NCBI GenBank assembly: GCA_903872345.1
Contig: CAIQKM010000176.1
Span: forward strand, 1-45,898
Length of the DNA: 45,898 bases
Source of the DNA: an uncultured Verrucomicrobia subdivision 3 bacterium
Lineage (GTDB): Bacteria > Verrucomicrobiota > Verrucomicrobiia > Limisphaerales > UBA11358
Reading direction: 5' to 3'
The notes beneath the pieces were generated by a model, which was not told where the DNA came from, ran no database searches, and saw only the letters and a list, made by a program, of their open reading frames with translations. Position numbers and translations under genes: made by a program. Below, in pieces: positions 16,347-25,377 of the stretch; position 1 is the first letter of the stretch; every line of letters begins with the position of its first letter.

Positions 16347-17726
16347 ATGAATCATTTCAATCCACGGCTGCTTTCGCGGCGGAATGTGCTGAAATCCGCC
16401 GGTGCCGGCTTTGGTTATCTGGCGCTGGCAGGTTTGCTCGGCACCACCGCCACAAAACTGCTGGCGGCCGACGCCAAACCGGTTAATCCATTGGCCCCCA
16501 AACGGCCTAATTTCAAGCCCCGGGCCAAGCGCATTATCTTTGTCTACATGTCCGGCGCGATGTCGCAATTTGACACGTTTGATTACAAGCCGTCGCTGCA
16601 AAAAGATGACGGCAAATCGGGCCCTGGTGGCGGCATCATCACCGGTTCCAAATTTGCGTTCAAGCAGTATGGCCAGACCGGATCGTGGTTTTCCGAACTG
16701 CTGCCCAATCTCGCTCAACATGCGGACAGCCTGTGCTGGCTGCGTGGCTTGCACACGGACACGCCAGCGCATCCGCAGGCTGTCGTACAGTTGCACACGG
16801 GGAGCGCCAATGCCGCGTTGACCCGGCCGAGCATGGGTGCTTGGCTGCTCTACGGGCTGGGCACGGAAAATCAGGATTTACCGGGTTATATCACCATTGA
16901 TCCACCACCGAATTTTGGCGGGGCGGTCAATTACGGCAGCGCATTTTTGCCGGCGTATTATCAAGGTACACGCATCAATGATGAGGGTTACCTGCCCAAT
17001 TTGAAATCGTCCACGGCGAGTTCGTTGGAACGCCAGGAGTTGGATTTCATCCAGTCCATGAATCATGATTATGCCGGGCATGCGTGGGCGCCGGACCCGG
17101 TGGATGGCATCATCAAATCCTACGAACTGGGTTTTCGCATGCAAGGCAAGGTGCCGGAATTGCTGGATATTTCCAAGGAACCGCAGCATGTGCTGGATGC
17201 CTATGGGATCACCGCCGGTCCGAAAAGTTCTTTTGCCCGCCAATGTCTGATGGCCCGGCGGCTCAGCGAAGCCGGCGTGCGGTTTGTGGAGATCTGCCAG
17301 GGCGGGTGGGATCACCATACGAATCTCCACAAAGGATTGATTGACCGCTGCGGATCCATTGACCGGCCCGTGGCCGCGTTGCTGGCCGATCTCGGCCAGC
17401 GCGGTTTGCTGGATGAAACCCTGGTGCTCTTCGGTTCCGAATTCGGCCGCCAGCCCACCTCGCAAGGTCCCGACGGGCGCGACCATAACATTACCGGCTA
17501 CTCCATGTTCCTGGCCGGGGCCGGGGTTAAGAAAGGGTTCACCTACGGGGCTACGGACGATTATGGCTTTCGGGCGGTGGCGGGGCAGATGCATTCCGAT
17601 GATTTGCACGCAACCATTCTGGCCCTGATGGGGCTGGATCATGAAAAGCTCACATACCGTTACGCCGGCCGCGATTTTCGCCTGACGAATGTCGCCGGCA
17701 AAGTGGCTTCCGACATATTTGCCTGA
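16347..17726 (+). CDS. DUF1501 domain protein, Tat-exported
   Basis: The 459-residue protein has a twin-arginine signal (SRRNVLKSAGAGFGYLALAGLLG, residues 10-32). It then has the alkaline-phosphatase/sulfatase-like fold of DUF1501: KRIIFVYMSGAMSQFDTFDYKP near residue 62, RPSMGAWLLYGLG, GVRFVEICQGGWDHH around 315, and LVLFGSEFGRQP with GPDGRDHN. The partner gene ends 23 nt upstream, and the two are almost always found together in Planctomycetes and Verrucomicrobia. The role is unknown; the fold and histidines suggest a metal-dependent hydrolase, and the pair probably acts in the periplasm. Confidence 0.9.
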   Translation: MNHFNPRLLSRRNVLKSAGAGFGYLALAGLLGTTATKLLAADAKPVNPLAPKRPNFKPRAKRIIFVYMSGAMSQFDTFDYKPSLQKDDGKSGPGGGIITGSKFAFKQYGQTGSWFSELLPNLAQHADSLCWLRGLHTDTPAHPQAVVQLHTGSANAALTRPSMGAWLLYGLGTENQDLPGYITIDPPPNFGGAVNYGSAFLPAYYQGTRINDEGYLPNLKSSTASSLERQELDFIQSMNHDYAGHAWAPDPVDGIIKSYELGFRMQGKVPELLDISKEPQHVLDAYGITAGPKSSFARQCLMARRLSEAGVRFVEICQGGWDHHTNLHKGLIDRCGSIDRPVAALLADLGQRGLLDETLVLFGSEFGRQPTSQGPDGRDHNITGYSMFLAGAGVKKGFTYGATDDYGFRAVAGQMHSDDLHATILALMGLDHEKLTYRYAGRDFRLTNVAGKVASDIFA

Positions 17727-17778
17727 ACATTATCGGGCCTGACCAAACAACAACCAAACCAACATAAAATAACAAACT

Positions 17779-18201
17779 ATGAAAAATATATCCATCAACC
17801 GCCTCAAACAACTTGCCTGTGTCCTCGCCCTGGCCGTGACAGCGGGCGCTGCCTGCGCGGCGGATATCGCCGGCAACTGGACGTGGACCACACCCGGTCG
17901 CAATGGCGGTCCGGATCATGTTTTTACCCTCACCCTAAAAGCGGACGGACCGGCGTTGACCGGCAAACTTTCCACGACTGGCCGGGCCGGCAAGGTGATT
18001 GATACGCAAATTGCCGATGGCAAGCTGGACGGCACCACCCTTACCTTTAACGTTGTCCATGAGAATAAGGGCAAAGCCACCACCAACAGCTACACGGGTA
18101 CGCTGGCGGATGATCAGATCATCGGCAAGATTGGTTTCGATCACGACGGCAAGGTCCAGTCGCATGATTGGACGGCCAAACGGGCGGTAGAAGCCAAGTA
18201 A
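17779..18201 (+). CDS. Small secreted beta-rich protein
   Basis: The 140-residue product has a signal peptide ending AACAA and a mature part starting near D29 (DIAGNWTWTTPGRNGG). It shows repeated LTG-L-S and DDQIIGKIGFDHDGK patterns, with the final QSHDWTAKR. I know similar short proteins from Planctomycetes and Verrucomicrobia (GxWxW start, GK-EF-RDGK-QSRDWxAKR end) but no function. The fold is probably a small lipocalin-like or beta-sandwich barrel. It lies 52 nt after the DUF1501 gene and is followed by a terminator, so it may be the last gene of that unit. Confidence 0.75.
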   Translation: MKNISINRLKQLACVLALAVTAGAACAADIAGNWTWTTPGRNGGPDHVFTLTLKADGPALTGKLSTTGRAGKVIDTQIADGKLDGTTLTFNVVHENKGKATTNSYTGTLADDQIIGKIGFDHDGKVQSHDWTAKRAVEAK

Positions 18202-18224
18202 GCTCGCCGAATATCACCCCGCAA

Positions 18225-18260
18225 GCGGCGGCGGCTTGAGTCGTCGCCGCATTTATTTAT
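18225..18260 (+). terminator. Intrinsic terminator after the small secreted protein
   Basis: GCGGCGGCG (18225-18233) and CGTCGCCGC (18242-18250) form a 9-bp stem with one G-U pair, an 8-nt loop and the tail ATTTATTTAT. It closes the PSD1-DUF1501-secreted protein unit. Confidence 0.65.
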
Positions 18261-18270
18261 ATCCTATCGT

Positions 18271-19365
18271 ATGAAGCCATGGATCGTTCACCTGCTGTCG
18301 GTTTTACTCTGTGCCAGCAGCCTGCAAGCGGCAGCCATATTAACCGAATTCGCCGGCACCGGTGTGGTTGGAAATGACGGCGATGGCGGCCCGGCGTCGC
18401 AAGCACGATTGAACAATCCGTTTGGGCTGGTGCGGGGACCGGATGGGGCCCTGTGGTTTGCCGATTATGCCGCGAATGTGGTGCGCCGCGTTGGCCGCGA
18501 TGGGGTCATCACCACAGTGGTTGGAAATGGGCAAGGGGCTTATGCCGGAGACGGGGGACTCGCCCGCGCGGCGTCGCTGAATCATCCCCATGAAATCCGC
18601 TTTGACCACGCCGGGAAACTGTATATTGCGGATGCCAGTAATAATGCCATTCGCCGCTATGATCCTCAAACCGGCCTGATCGACACTTACGCGGGTACCG
18701 GTCATCCCGGTTATGCGGGAGATGGCGGGGTCGCCAACCAAGCCGAACTGAAGAGCCCCATCAGCCTGCAATTTGATCCGGCGGGTAATTTGTTTATTGC
18801 GGACATTGGTAATCATGTCATCCGCCGGGTGGCAGCGAAGACCGGTTTGATTACGACCATTGCCGGCACGGGCAAGGCGGGCAATACGCCGGATGGGGCG
18901 CCCGTTACCGGCACGCCGTTGAATGGCCCACGTTCGCTCGATTTTGATCGCGAAGGGAATTTATGGTTGATCACCCGCGAGGGAAATCAATTGCTTCGCT
19001 TGGATCTGGCCGGCGGCGTCATTCACCATGTGGCGGGCACTGGTAAGAAGGGTTTTACCGGCAATGGAGGTCCGGCGCATGTCGCCACCTTTTCCGGCCC
19101 CAAGGGCATTGCCCTTGCGCCCAATGGCGATGTCTATTTGGCGGACACGGAGAATCATGTTATTCGGCGAGTGAATGTGCGGCGCGGTAACATCGATGCC
19201 GTGGCAGGCACGGGTACGGCTGGAGCCACATTGGTCGCCAACCCGCTACGAACTGAACTGCGCCGGCCGCATGGCATATTTGTGGACGCAGACGGTACCA
19301 TCTTTATCAGTGACAGCGAAAATCATCGCATCCTTTCCATCCCGGTCGGTGTATCCGCCAGGTAG
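18271..19365 (+). CDS. Secreted NHL-repeat beta-propeller protein
   Basis: The 364-residue protein has a signal peptide (hydrophobic to QAAA, about residue 21) and then about six repeats of the NHL type. Each repeat carries GDGG-A--A-L--P--L, then G-L-FADY/IADA--N-IRRV and an IDTYAGTG or ITTIAGTG strand. Such propellers are exported binding platforms, not enzymes with a visible active site. The gene starts only about 10 nt after the terminator tail, so it probably has its own transcript. The assignment of fold is firm; the ligand is unknown. Confidence 0.85.
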   Translation: MKPWIVHLLSVLLCASSLQAAAILTEFAGTGVVGNDGDGGPASQARLNNPFGLVRGPDGALWFADYAANVVRRVGRDGVITTVVGNGQGAYAGDGGLARAASLNHPHEIRFDHAGKLYIADASNNAIRRYDPQTGLIDTYAGTGHPGYAGDGGVANQAELKSPISLQFDPAGNLFIADIGNHVIRRVAAKTGLITTIAGTGKAGNTPDGAPVTGTPLNGPRSLDFDREGNLWLITREGNQLLRLDLAGGVIHHVAGTGKKGFTGNGGPAHVATFSGPKGIALAPNGDVYLADTENHVIRRVNVRRGNIDAVAGTGTAGATLVANPLRTELRRPHGIFVDADGTIFISDSENHRILSIPVGVSAR

Positions 19366-19728
19366 AATTCTTATATTCATTCGGCCCTTTCCGCCAAACA
19401 TCAACCAGTGGCACGGGGTCGCCATGTGCTTCTGGCATGCGCGGACTTTTTTCGCGATGCCCCCGGATTTTCCCTGTAATTCATAGCGTAACAAAAATTG
19501 GCAATTGACTTGATCTTTGATACACGATAAATGAGGTCGTTATTTGTCGGCCGGTTGGCGGACAAAGATGTGTCACCGATTCGATTTCGGCTACCTTTCA
19601 AAAGGCGCATGGATAAACACCAGCGGTGGCGGTGAAAATGATTATGCGCCTATGAACCACAATCCGTTCGCTATGGCTTCTGCCTGTTTGGGCGGGGGAA
19701 CACGCCCATTACCTGGCCAAGGAGACAA
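19366..19728. other. Intergenic region, no convincing gene
   Basis: The stretch holds only a 35-codon frame (19530-19637) with no motif. A weak promoter-like TTGACT at 19505-19510 is followed by GATAAA or TAAATG at poor spacing. The end carries AAGGAG (19719-19724), the ribosome site of the next gene. Confidence 0.6.
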
Positions 19729-21351
19729 ATGACACCGCGTGTTTTATCAGGAGTGCGGAAGCCGAGGCCCGCGATACACAGCAAAGGCAGTGGGCTTGGG
19801 TGGCAATTTGGTATTCTCTTCGGTTGCCTGGTGGCTGCTTTAATTCTGCCCACGGCATTAGCAGCTGTAGATGCCGATGAGGATGAGCCGGCGCCCGTGA
19901 CGCTGTCAGGGACCAACTCCGTGGTGGTAAAAGTTTTGCTGCCGCATACCCGTTATGCCACGCGGTATTATATCATTGAATCCGGGCTCAAAGGTCCGAC
20001 GGTGATGATTGTCGGCGGGGTGCATGGGGATGAACCGGCGGGTGCGCTGGCGGCGGAAGCGGTTCGGCATTGGGTGATCCGGCGGGGGCGGTTGGTGGTG
20101 ATTCCCGCCGCGAATGTGCCGGCGCTGGCGGCGGACCGCCGGCTGACGCCAGAACTCGGCGAGGAGTCGAATAATCTGAATCGCAATTTTCCGCTGAGCG
20201 CCGAGGCGGATGCAGCGGCGGCCCGGGGGGTTCAGGCGCAGGCGATCTGGCAGGTGGCCCGGGCGAGTCGGCCGGACTGGCTGGTGGATTTGCATGAGGG
20301 GGTGGATTTTCACCGGCTCAATAAAAGCAGTACGGGTGGATCCATCATTGCCGGTTCGTTGGCCCCGGCACCGGACGTGGCGGACCAAATGATCGCGGCG
20401 GTCAATGGCGCGATCACCAATCACGGGATGGATTTTGTGCGACTGAACCCGCCGGTGGACGGGAGCCTGGCCCGGGCGGCAGGTGTACATCTGCATATTC
20501 CCAGCCTGATCATTGAAACCACGCGGAAAGATCCACTCGCACTACGGGTGCAGCAGCAGGAGGTAATCGTACACGGTTTGCTGGCGCATCTGGGGCTTGT
20601 GCCACAGGACACGAATATGACGGTGACTCCGGGGCCGTTGGATTTGGCTCCGATCGTCACTCCGCCCAGGCTGGTCGTGGCCCTGTATCACGGCCCGGGA
20701 ACGGGCGGCAATGGCCCGCCCAATCTGCTGAAGCGGTTCAATGCCGGTAGGGAAACATCGTTGACTGAGGTGTCACCGCAGGAAATCAGCGCGGGGGTGC
20801 TGACGAATTATGATGCGGTGATTTTTGCCGGTGGCAGTGGCAGCCGTCAGGCAGCGGCGCTGGGGGCAGACGGGCAGGCGCAGGTGAGAGAATTTGTGGC
20901 GAAAGGCGGCGGGTACATTGGCATCTGCGGCGGGGCGTATCTGGCGCTGTGCGGGAAAGAGGGAAGATTACGGCTGATCAATGCGATACCCCTTTCATCA
21001 CAATGGCGGCGCGGGCGGGCCACGTTAAAATGGGAGCTGACGGGGCCGGGCGCAGGGGTGTTCGGTCCGGTGAAATCGCCGGGTGAAGTTTTGTATCACA
21101 ACGGCCCGGTGGTGGGGCCAGCGAAGGATGCCAGCCTGCCGCCCTATGAGCCCCTGGCTTTTTTTCGCACGGAGACGGCGCAGAATGATACGCCCAAAGG
21201 GATTATGGTAGATTCGCCGGCTATTTTTGCCGCAGCGTTCCAAAAGGGCAGGGTGGTGTGCATCAGTCCTCATCCCGAACAGACAGCGGGACTGGAGAAC
21301 ATCGTCCCGCAGGCGGTCGCCTGGGTAACCGGTCATACGGACAGAGATTGA
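19729..21351 (+). CDS. Fused AstE/AspA-type deacylase and BPL_N amidotransferase-like protein
   Basis: The 540-residue protein has a membrane signal segment at about 27-46. Residues 60-310 are a succinylglutamate desuccinylase/aspartoacylase-type zinc hydrolase: zinc ligands H99 and E102 (GGVHGDEPAG), H189 (LVDLHEG), and NLNRNFP. Residues 335-535 are a BPL_N/class-I amidotransferase-like domain with the nucleophile-type C400 in YIGICGGAYLAL and a final ISPHPEQ. The first domain cleaves amide or acyl-amino acids; the second has an unknown substrate. The start has AAGGAG 4 nt upstream. An amino-acid symporter gene follows 9 nt after the stop, so a role in using an extracellular amide-linked compound is likely. 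Confidence 0.82.
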   Translation: MTPRVLSGVRKPRPAIHSKGSGLGWQFGILFGCLVAALILPTALAAVDADEDEPAPVTLSGTNSVVVKVLLPHTRYATRYYIIESGLKGPTVMIVGGVHGDEPAGALAAEAVRHWVIRRGRLVVIPAANVPALAADRRLTPELGEESNNLNRNFPLSAEADAAAARGVQAQAIWQVARASRPDWLVDLHEGVDFHRLNKSSTGGSIIAGSLAPAPDVADQMIAAVNGAITNHGMDFVRLNPPVDGSLARAAGVHLHIPSLIIETTRKDPLALRVQQQEVIVHGLLAHLGLVPQDTNMTVTPGPLDLAPIVTPPRLVVALYHGPGTGGNGPPNLLKRFNAGRETSLTEVSPQEISAGVLTNYDAVIFAGGSGSRQAAALGADGQAQVREFVAKGGGYIGICGGAYLALCGKEGRLRLINAIPLSSQWRRGRATLKWELTGPGAGVFGPVKSPGEVLYHNGPVVGPAKDASLPPYEPLAFFRTETAQNDTPKGIMVDSPAIFAAAFQKGRVVCISPHPEQTAGLENIVPQAVAWVTGHTDRD

Positions 21352-21360
21352 GGCGCCGGT

Positions 21361-22620
21361 ATGAGGCTTCAAATATTTAGACGGATTCCCCTCACGGGCT
21401 GGCTGGTGCTGGCGATCGGGGCTGGGCTGCTGGCGGGCTGGCTGTGGCCGAAGCAGGCACAAGAGCTGCAGTTTGTTTCCACGATTTTTTTGCATCTGAT
21501 CAAGTGCGTGGTGGCTCCGCTGATCTTTGCCACGCTGGTGACCGGGATTGCAGGGCATGCGGATGATTTAAAGGCGGTTGGCCGGCTGGCGGTGAAGTCG
21601 CTGATCTATTTCGAGCTGGCAAGTGTGGCGGCCTTGGGGGTCGGCTGGCTGATGGTGACCTGGTGGCAGCCGGGGGCGGGCATTCACCTGGGAAATGGGA
21701 ATGGCGGTGATCAGCCGGCGACGGTGGCCATCACGCTGGCTGGCGTGCTGGAGCATGCGGTCCCACAGAGCATTGTGGATGCCGCCGCCCGCAACGATAT
21801 TTTGCAGGTGGTGATATTTTCGATCCTGTTCGCAGTAGCCTTGGTGCAGGTGGAGCCGGGGCCGCGCCGGGTGGTGCTGGAAGTATGTGATGGTCTAGCC
21901 CGGGTGATGTTCAAACTCACTGCATTGGTGATGTGGTTTGCGCCATTCGGTGTGGGGGCAGCGGTGGCGTATGTGGTTGGCAAAAATGGTTTTGGCGTGC
22001 TGGCCGGGCTGGGCAAACTGGTACTGACTCTTTATGGCGCGCTGTTGTTGTACGTGGTGGCGGTCTTCATACCAATCCTGTGGCTGGCGCGGATTCCGGT
22101 GGTGGCCTTTTTCAAAACTGTTCGCGGTCCGGCGTTACTGGCATTTTCCACGGCGTCTTCGGAGGCGGCGCTGCCGGAGGCGCTGCGGCTGATGGAACGG
22201 TTTGGCGTGCCAAAGCGGATTGTGTCGTTTGTGATGCCGGCGGGATACTCGTTCAATCTGGATGGCACGACGCTGTACTTGGTGGTGGCGGTTTTATTTG
22301 TTGCGCAGGCGGCGGGCCAGCCACTCTCCTTGGCCCAGCAATGGCCGATTCTGCTGGCGCTCATGCTCACCAGCAAAGGGGTGGCCGGGGTACCACGGGC
22401 GGCGATGGCGATTCTCACGGCGACTTTGATCTCGGCCGGGCTGCCGGTGGCGGGCATGGCAGTGATTCTGGGGGTGGATGCCTTTCTCGACATGGGGCGC
22501 ACGGCGGTGAATCTGACCGGTAATTGCCTGGCGGCGGCGGTGGTGGCGCGGTGGGAAGGGGAACTGGACAAGCCCGCACCGGATGAACCTGCGACCGGCC
22601 TGCCGGAGGCCAAAACATAA
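21361..22620 (+). CDS. Dicarboxylate/amino acid:cation symporter (SLC1/DAACS)
   Basis: The 419-residue inner-membrane protein has about eight hydrophobic spans. Family marks: FLHLIKCVVAPLIFATLVTGIAG (TM3 region), the substrate-loop serines of AFSTASSEAALPEAL, GYSFNLDGTTLYL (TM7), SKGVAGVPRAAM (second hairpin) and DMGRTAVNLTGN (TM8). These transport glutamate, aspartate or C4-dicarboxylates with Na+ or H+; the exact substrate cannot be read. It follows the deacylase fusion by 9 nt and is probably co-transcribed. If that enzyme releases aspartate or glutamate outside the membrane, this is the natural importer (inference). Confidence 0.9.
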   Translation: MRLQIFRRIPLTGWLVLAIGAGLLAGWLWPKQAQELQFVSTIFLHLIKCVVAPLIFATLVTGIAGHADDLKAVGRLAVKSLIYFELASVAALGVGWLMVTWWQPGAGIHLGNGNGGDQPATVAITLAGVLEHAVPQSIVDAAARNDILQVVIFSILFAVALVQVEPGPRRVVLEVCDGLARVMFKLTALVMWFAPFGVGAAVAYVVGKNGFGVLAGLGKLVLTLYGALLLYVVAVFIPILWLARIPVVAFFKTVRGPALLAFSTASSEAALPEALRLMERFGVPKRIVSFVMPAGYSFNLDGTTLYLVVAVLFVAQAAGQPLSLAQQWPILLALMLTSKGVAGVPRAAMAILTATLISAGLPVAGMAVILGVDAFLDMGRTAVNLTGNCLAAAVVARWEGELDKPAPDEPATGLPEAKT

Positions 22621-22650
22621 AACGATCCTATCTACGCTTTTTAAAATTCA

Positions 22651-23874
22651 ATGAACAACTACGTAACTCATCTTGAATGCGCCAACTGTGGCGAACAATA
22701 CGATGCGAGCCGGGTCCACGGCCTGTGCGTGAAATGTCAACGGCCGCTATGGGTGCGCTATGACTTGGAACGGCTGCGGAAAAAATTTGCCCGGGCGGAT
22801 TTAAACGGCCGTCCATCAAGTTTGTGGCGGTATCTGGAATTGTTGCCAGTGAATGATCCGGCGAAGATTGTTTCCCTGGCGGAAACAGTGACTCCGCTGG
22901 TGTCCACTCCGCGTTTGGGGTCGGCCTTTGGGGTGGATCATTTGTATGTTAAGGATGAGAGTCGTCTGCCCACGGGAAGTTTCAAGGCACGGGGCATGAC
23001 GATGGCGGTGACCAAGGCCAATGAGTTTGGCATCCGGCGGGTGGCGGCGCCCACGGCGGGGAATGCCGGTGGAGCGATGGCGGCGTATGCGGCCCGGGCG
23101 GGCATGGAGGCGTATGTGTTCATGCCGCAAGACACGCCGGCGATCAATGTGAAAGAATGCTGGCTGGCGGGCGCAAAAACCTTCCGGGTGAATGGACTAA
23201 TCAATGATTGCGGGCGAATTGTGGGGGAAGGCAAAAACGTCAAAGGCTGGTTTGACCTGTCGACACTGAAGGAGCCGTATCGCATCGAGGGGAAAAAGAC
23301 CATGGGACTGGAACTGGCGGAACAGTTCGAATGGGAGCTGCCGGATGTCATTCTGTATCCCACCGGCGGGGGCACCGGGCTGATCGGCATGTGGAAGGGA
23401 TTTGCCGAACTGGAACAGTTGGGCTGGCTGAATTCCCCCCGCAAACCGCGCATGATTTCCTGCCAGAGTGAGGGTTGCGCGCCGATTGCAACGGCGTATG
23501 CGCGGGGCGAGCGTTTTGCGCCGAAATTTGAAAATGCCGCCACGATCGCCAGCGGAGTGCGGGTGCCGGTGGCGGTGGGGGATTTTATGATTCTGGACGC
23601 GGTGCGCGCGAGCGGTGGCACGGCGGTGGCGGTGCCGGAAGACCGGATTGCCCCGTGGATGAAAAAATCCATTTCACTGGAAGGGCTGGCGATCTGCCCG
23701 GAAACAGCGGTATGCCTGGGGGCGCTGGAGATGTTGCTGGCACGGGGAGAAATCAAGCCGCACGAGCGGATCGTGGTTTTCAATACCGGCGCGGCGCAAA
23801 AATATCCGGAGGCGGTGCAGGAAGAGATTCCGCTGCTGGATATCTCCAAACCGATTGATTGGGCGAAGATATGA
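22651..23874 (+). CDS. thrC: Threonine synthase
   Basis: The 407-residue PLP enzyme converts O-phosphohomoserine to threonine. An N-terminal zinc-ribbon-like segment carries four cysteines (C10, C13, C26, C29). The PLP lysine is K112 in LPTGSFKARG. AAPTAGNAGGAMAAYAARAG and the phosphate-loop-like YPTGGGTGLIGMWKG follow. It competes with MetX for the homoserine branch used by the sulfur block, though the two lie 13 kb apart. The stop codon overlaps the next start in ATGA at 23871-23874, implying translational coupling to the carboxypeptidase gene. Confidence 0.92.
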   Translation: MNNYVTHLECANCGEQYDASRVHGLCVKCQRPLWVRYDLERLRKKFARADLNGRPSSLWRYLELLPVNDPAKIVSLAETVTPLVSTPRLGSAFGVDHLYVKDESRLPTGSFKARGMTMAVTKANEFGIRRVAAPTAGNAGGAMAAYAARAGMEAYVFMPQDTPAINVKECWLAGAKTFRVNGLINDCGRIVGEGKNVKGWFDLSTLKEPYRIEGKKTMGLELAEQFEWELPDVILYPTGGGTGLIGMWKGFAELEQLGWLNSPRKPRMISCQSEGCAPIATAYARGERFAPKFENAATIASGVRVPVAVGDFMILDAVRASGGTAVAVPEDRIAPWMKKSISLEGLAICPETAVCLGALEMLLARGEIKPHERIVVFNTGAAQKYPEAVQEEIPLLDISKPIDWAKI

Positions 23875-25097
23875 GTGTGACCATCTCAAGGCAATGCCCG
23901 GCCAGCCGCAGATTTGCCAGTCTGCTGTTCATGATTCTGCTGCTGACTGCGGGTTACGCGGATGAGGCGATCAAGGTGCCGTTGCAGACGCGTCGGGCCT
24001 GGGATTATGACCGGCCGGAAGTTCATTTTGACTGCCATTTTTCCGGGGCGCGGCTGAATGGTTGCGAGCAATTAGGGACTAATGAATTCAGGGTGCTGAT
24101 CACACCGGAGAATGAGCCGATCAATAATAGTCCCTGGTACGCTTTCAAAGTTCGCGCCGCGCAAAGGCAGACCATTACCCTGGATCTGGTGAATACTTAT
24201 GCGCTGCAGCGGGGGCGGCCCTGGCTGAGTGTGGATGGAAAGAACTGGCACGTGGCGGACCGCGAGCAGTATGCCAACCGGGTATCTGCGCACCCGCCGG
24301 TGCTGCGTTTGGCAATTGGCCCGGAGCCGGTCTGGGTTGCTGCTTGGGACATCGTCAGCCTGCCGCAAATCAATGACTGGATGGAGGCGCTGGCCAGTCG
24401 TGCTGGAGTGGAAATTCATAGTGCCGGGAATTCGATTGAGGGGCGGCCATTGCGGTATTTCATTTTGGGTGCGGCCACGAATGCCGGTCTGGTATTTGTC
24501 ATTGGCCGGCAGCATCCGCCGGAAATCACCGGCACCATCGGCCTGGAACGTTTTGTGGAAACGCTGGCGGGAGACACACCGCTGGCGCGGGAATATCGGC
24601 GGCACTTTCAAACGGTGGTGGTGCCGGTGGTGAATCCGGACGGAGTAGAGCATGGCCATTGGCGCAGCAATCTGGGCGGCGTGGATTTGAATCGCGACTG
24701 GCAGGACTTTTCGCAGCCGGAGACGCGGGCGGTGCGGGATCTGTTTTTAAAATTGGCGGCCGCAACCGGCGGCGGTCCACAATTGTTCCTGGATTTTCAT
24801 TCCACCGGCACAAATATTTTTTATGCCCAGCCGGAGGCGCCAGGCGACCGGCTGCCGGGATTTGCCGATCGATGGCTCGCCGGTTTGCGCGCACAGTTGC
24901 CGGCGTTTGGTTTTGAGCGGGATGACCGGCATAACGCCACGCTGGCCACGGGCAAAGACTGGGTGCATGGACAATGGCATATTCCGTCGCTTACCTGTGA
25001 ATTCGGCTACCAGACGGATCGCTTGCTCATCCAGCACGCGGGAGAAATGGAAGCCGTGGGCGTAATGAAGTTGCTCCTGGCACGCTTTGGTCAATGA
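23871..25097 (+). CDS. M14-family zinc carboxypeptidase, secreted
   Basis: The product is 408 residues. The signal peptide ends near residue 30 (LLTAGYADEA). A beta-sandwich domain (about 45-155) precedes the M14 catalytic domain. Zinc ligands are H215 and E218 (GRQHPPEITG) and H310 (LDFHSTG). Substrate residues are N274-R275 (VDLNRDW), with NPDGVEHGHWRSN before them, and the general base is E377 (TCEFGY). It hydrolyses C-terminal residues from peptides or cell-wall peptides outside the cytoplasm. The start ATG overlaps the thrC stop. Pairing an exported peptidase with a biosynthetic gene is odd and may reflect shared regulation only. Confidence 0.88.
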   Translation: MSVTISRQCPASRRFASLLFMILLLTAGYADEAIKVPLQTRRAWDYDRPEVHFDCHFSGARLNGCEQLGTNEFRVLITPENEPINNSPWYAFKVRAAQRQTITLDLVNTYALQRGRPWLSVDGKNWHVADREQYANRVSAHPPVLRLAIGPEPVWVAAWDIVSLPQINDWMEALASRAGVEIHSAGNSIEGRPLRYFILGAATNAGLVFVIGRQHPPEITGTIGLERFVETLAGDTPLAREYRRHFQTVVVPVVNPDGVEHGHWRSNLGGVDLNRDWQDFSQPETRAVRDLFLKLAAATGGGPQLFLDFHSTGTNIFYAQPEAPGDRLPGFADRWLAGLRAQLPAFGFERDDRHNATLATGKDWVHGQWHIPSLTCEFGYQTDRLLIQHAGEMEAVGVMKLLLARFGQ

Positions 25098-25221
25098 CGG
25101 GAGTGTGTTTTGTGTGTGTGGATTTTATTGGTAAAACATATTAAATTAGTCGTCTATTCATCATTTGGCTTTTAAAAACCTATAAAGCCGTTTGATTTCT
25201 CAATAAATATTCCAAAAGTTG

Positions 25222-25250
25222 TTGACTTAGTATTTAAAATATCTATTAAT
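25222..25250 (+). promoter_or_regulatory. Near-consensus sigma70 promoter
   Basis: TTGACT at 25222-25227, a 17-nt spacer, and ATTAAT at 25245-25250 lie in the AT-rich gap 25098-25377. It should drive the pseudopilin gene at 25378 and possibly the giant protein gene 42 nt beyond it. Confidence 0.6.
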
Positions 25251-25377
25251 GTTGTCGTTATTCGATTCGGCAACGAGTTGAATGAAATGGCTGTTTTTAA
25301 AATCTGCCACCTTACCTAAGGCGCGTGAACTGAAACCGGGTTATGCCCCGGAGCAGCCACCAAACAAAACACGCGCC

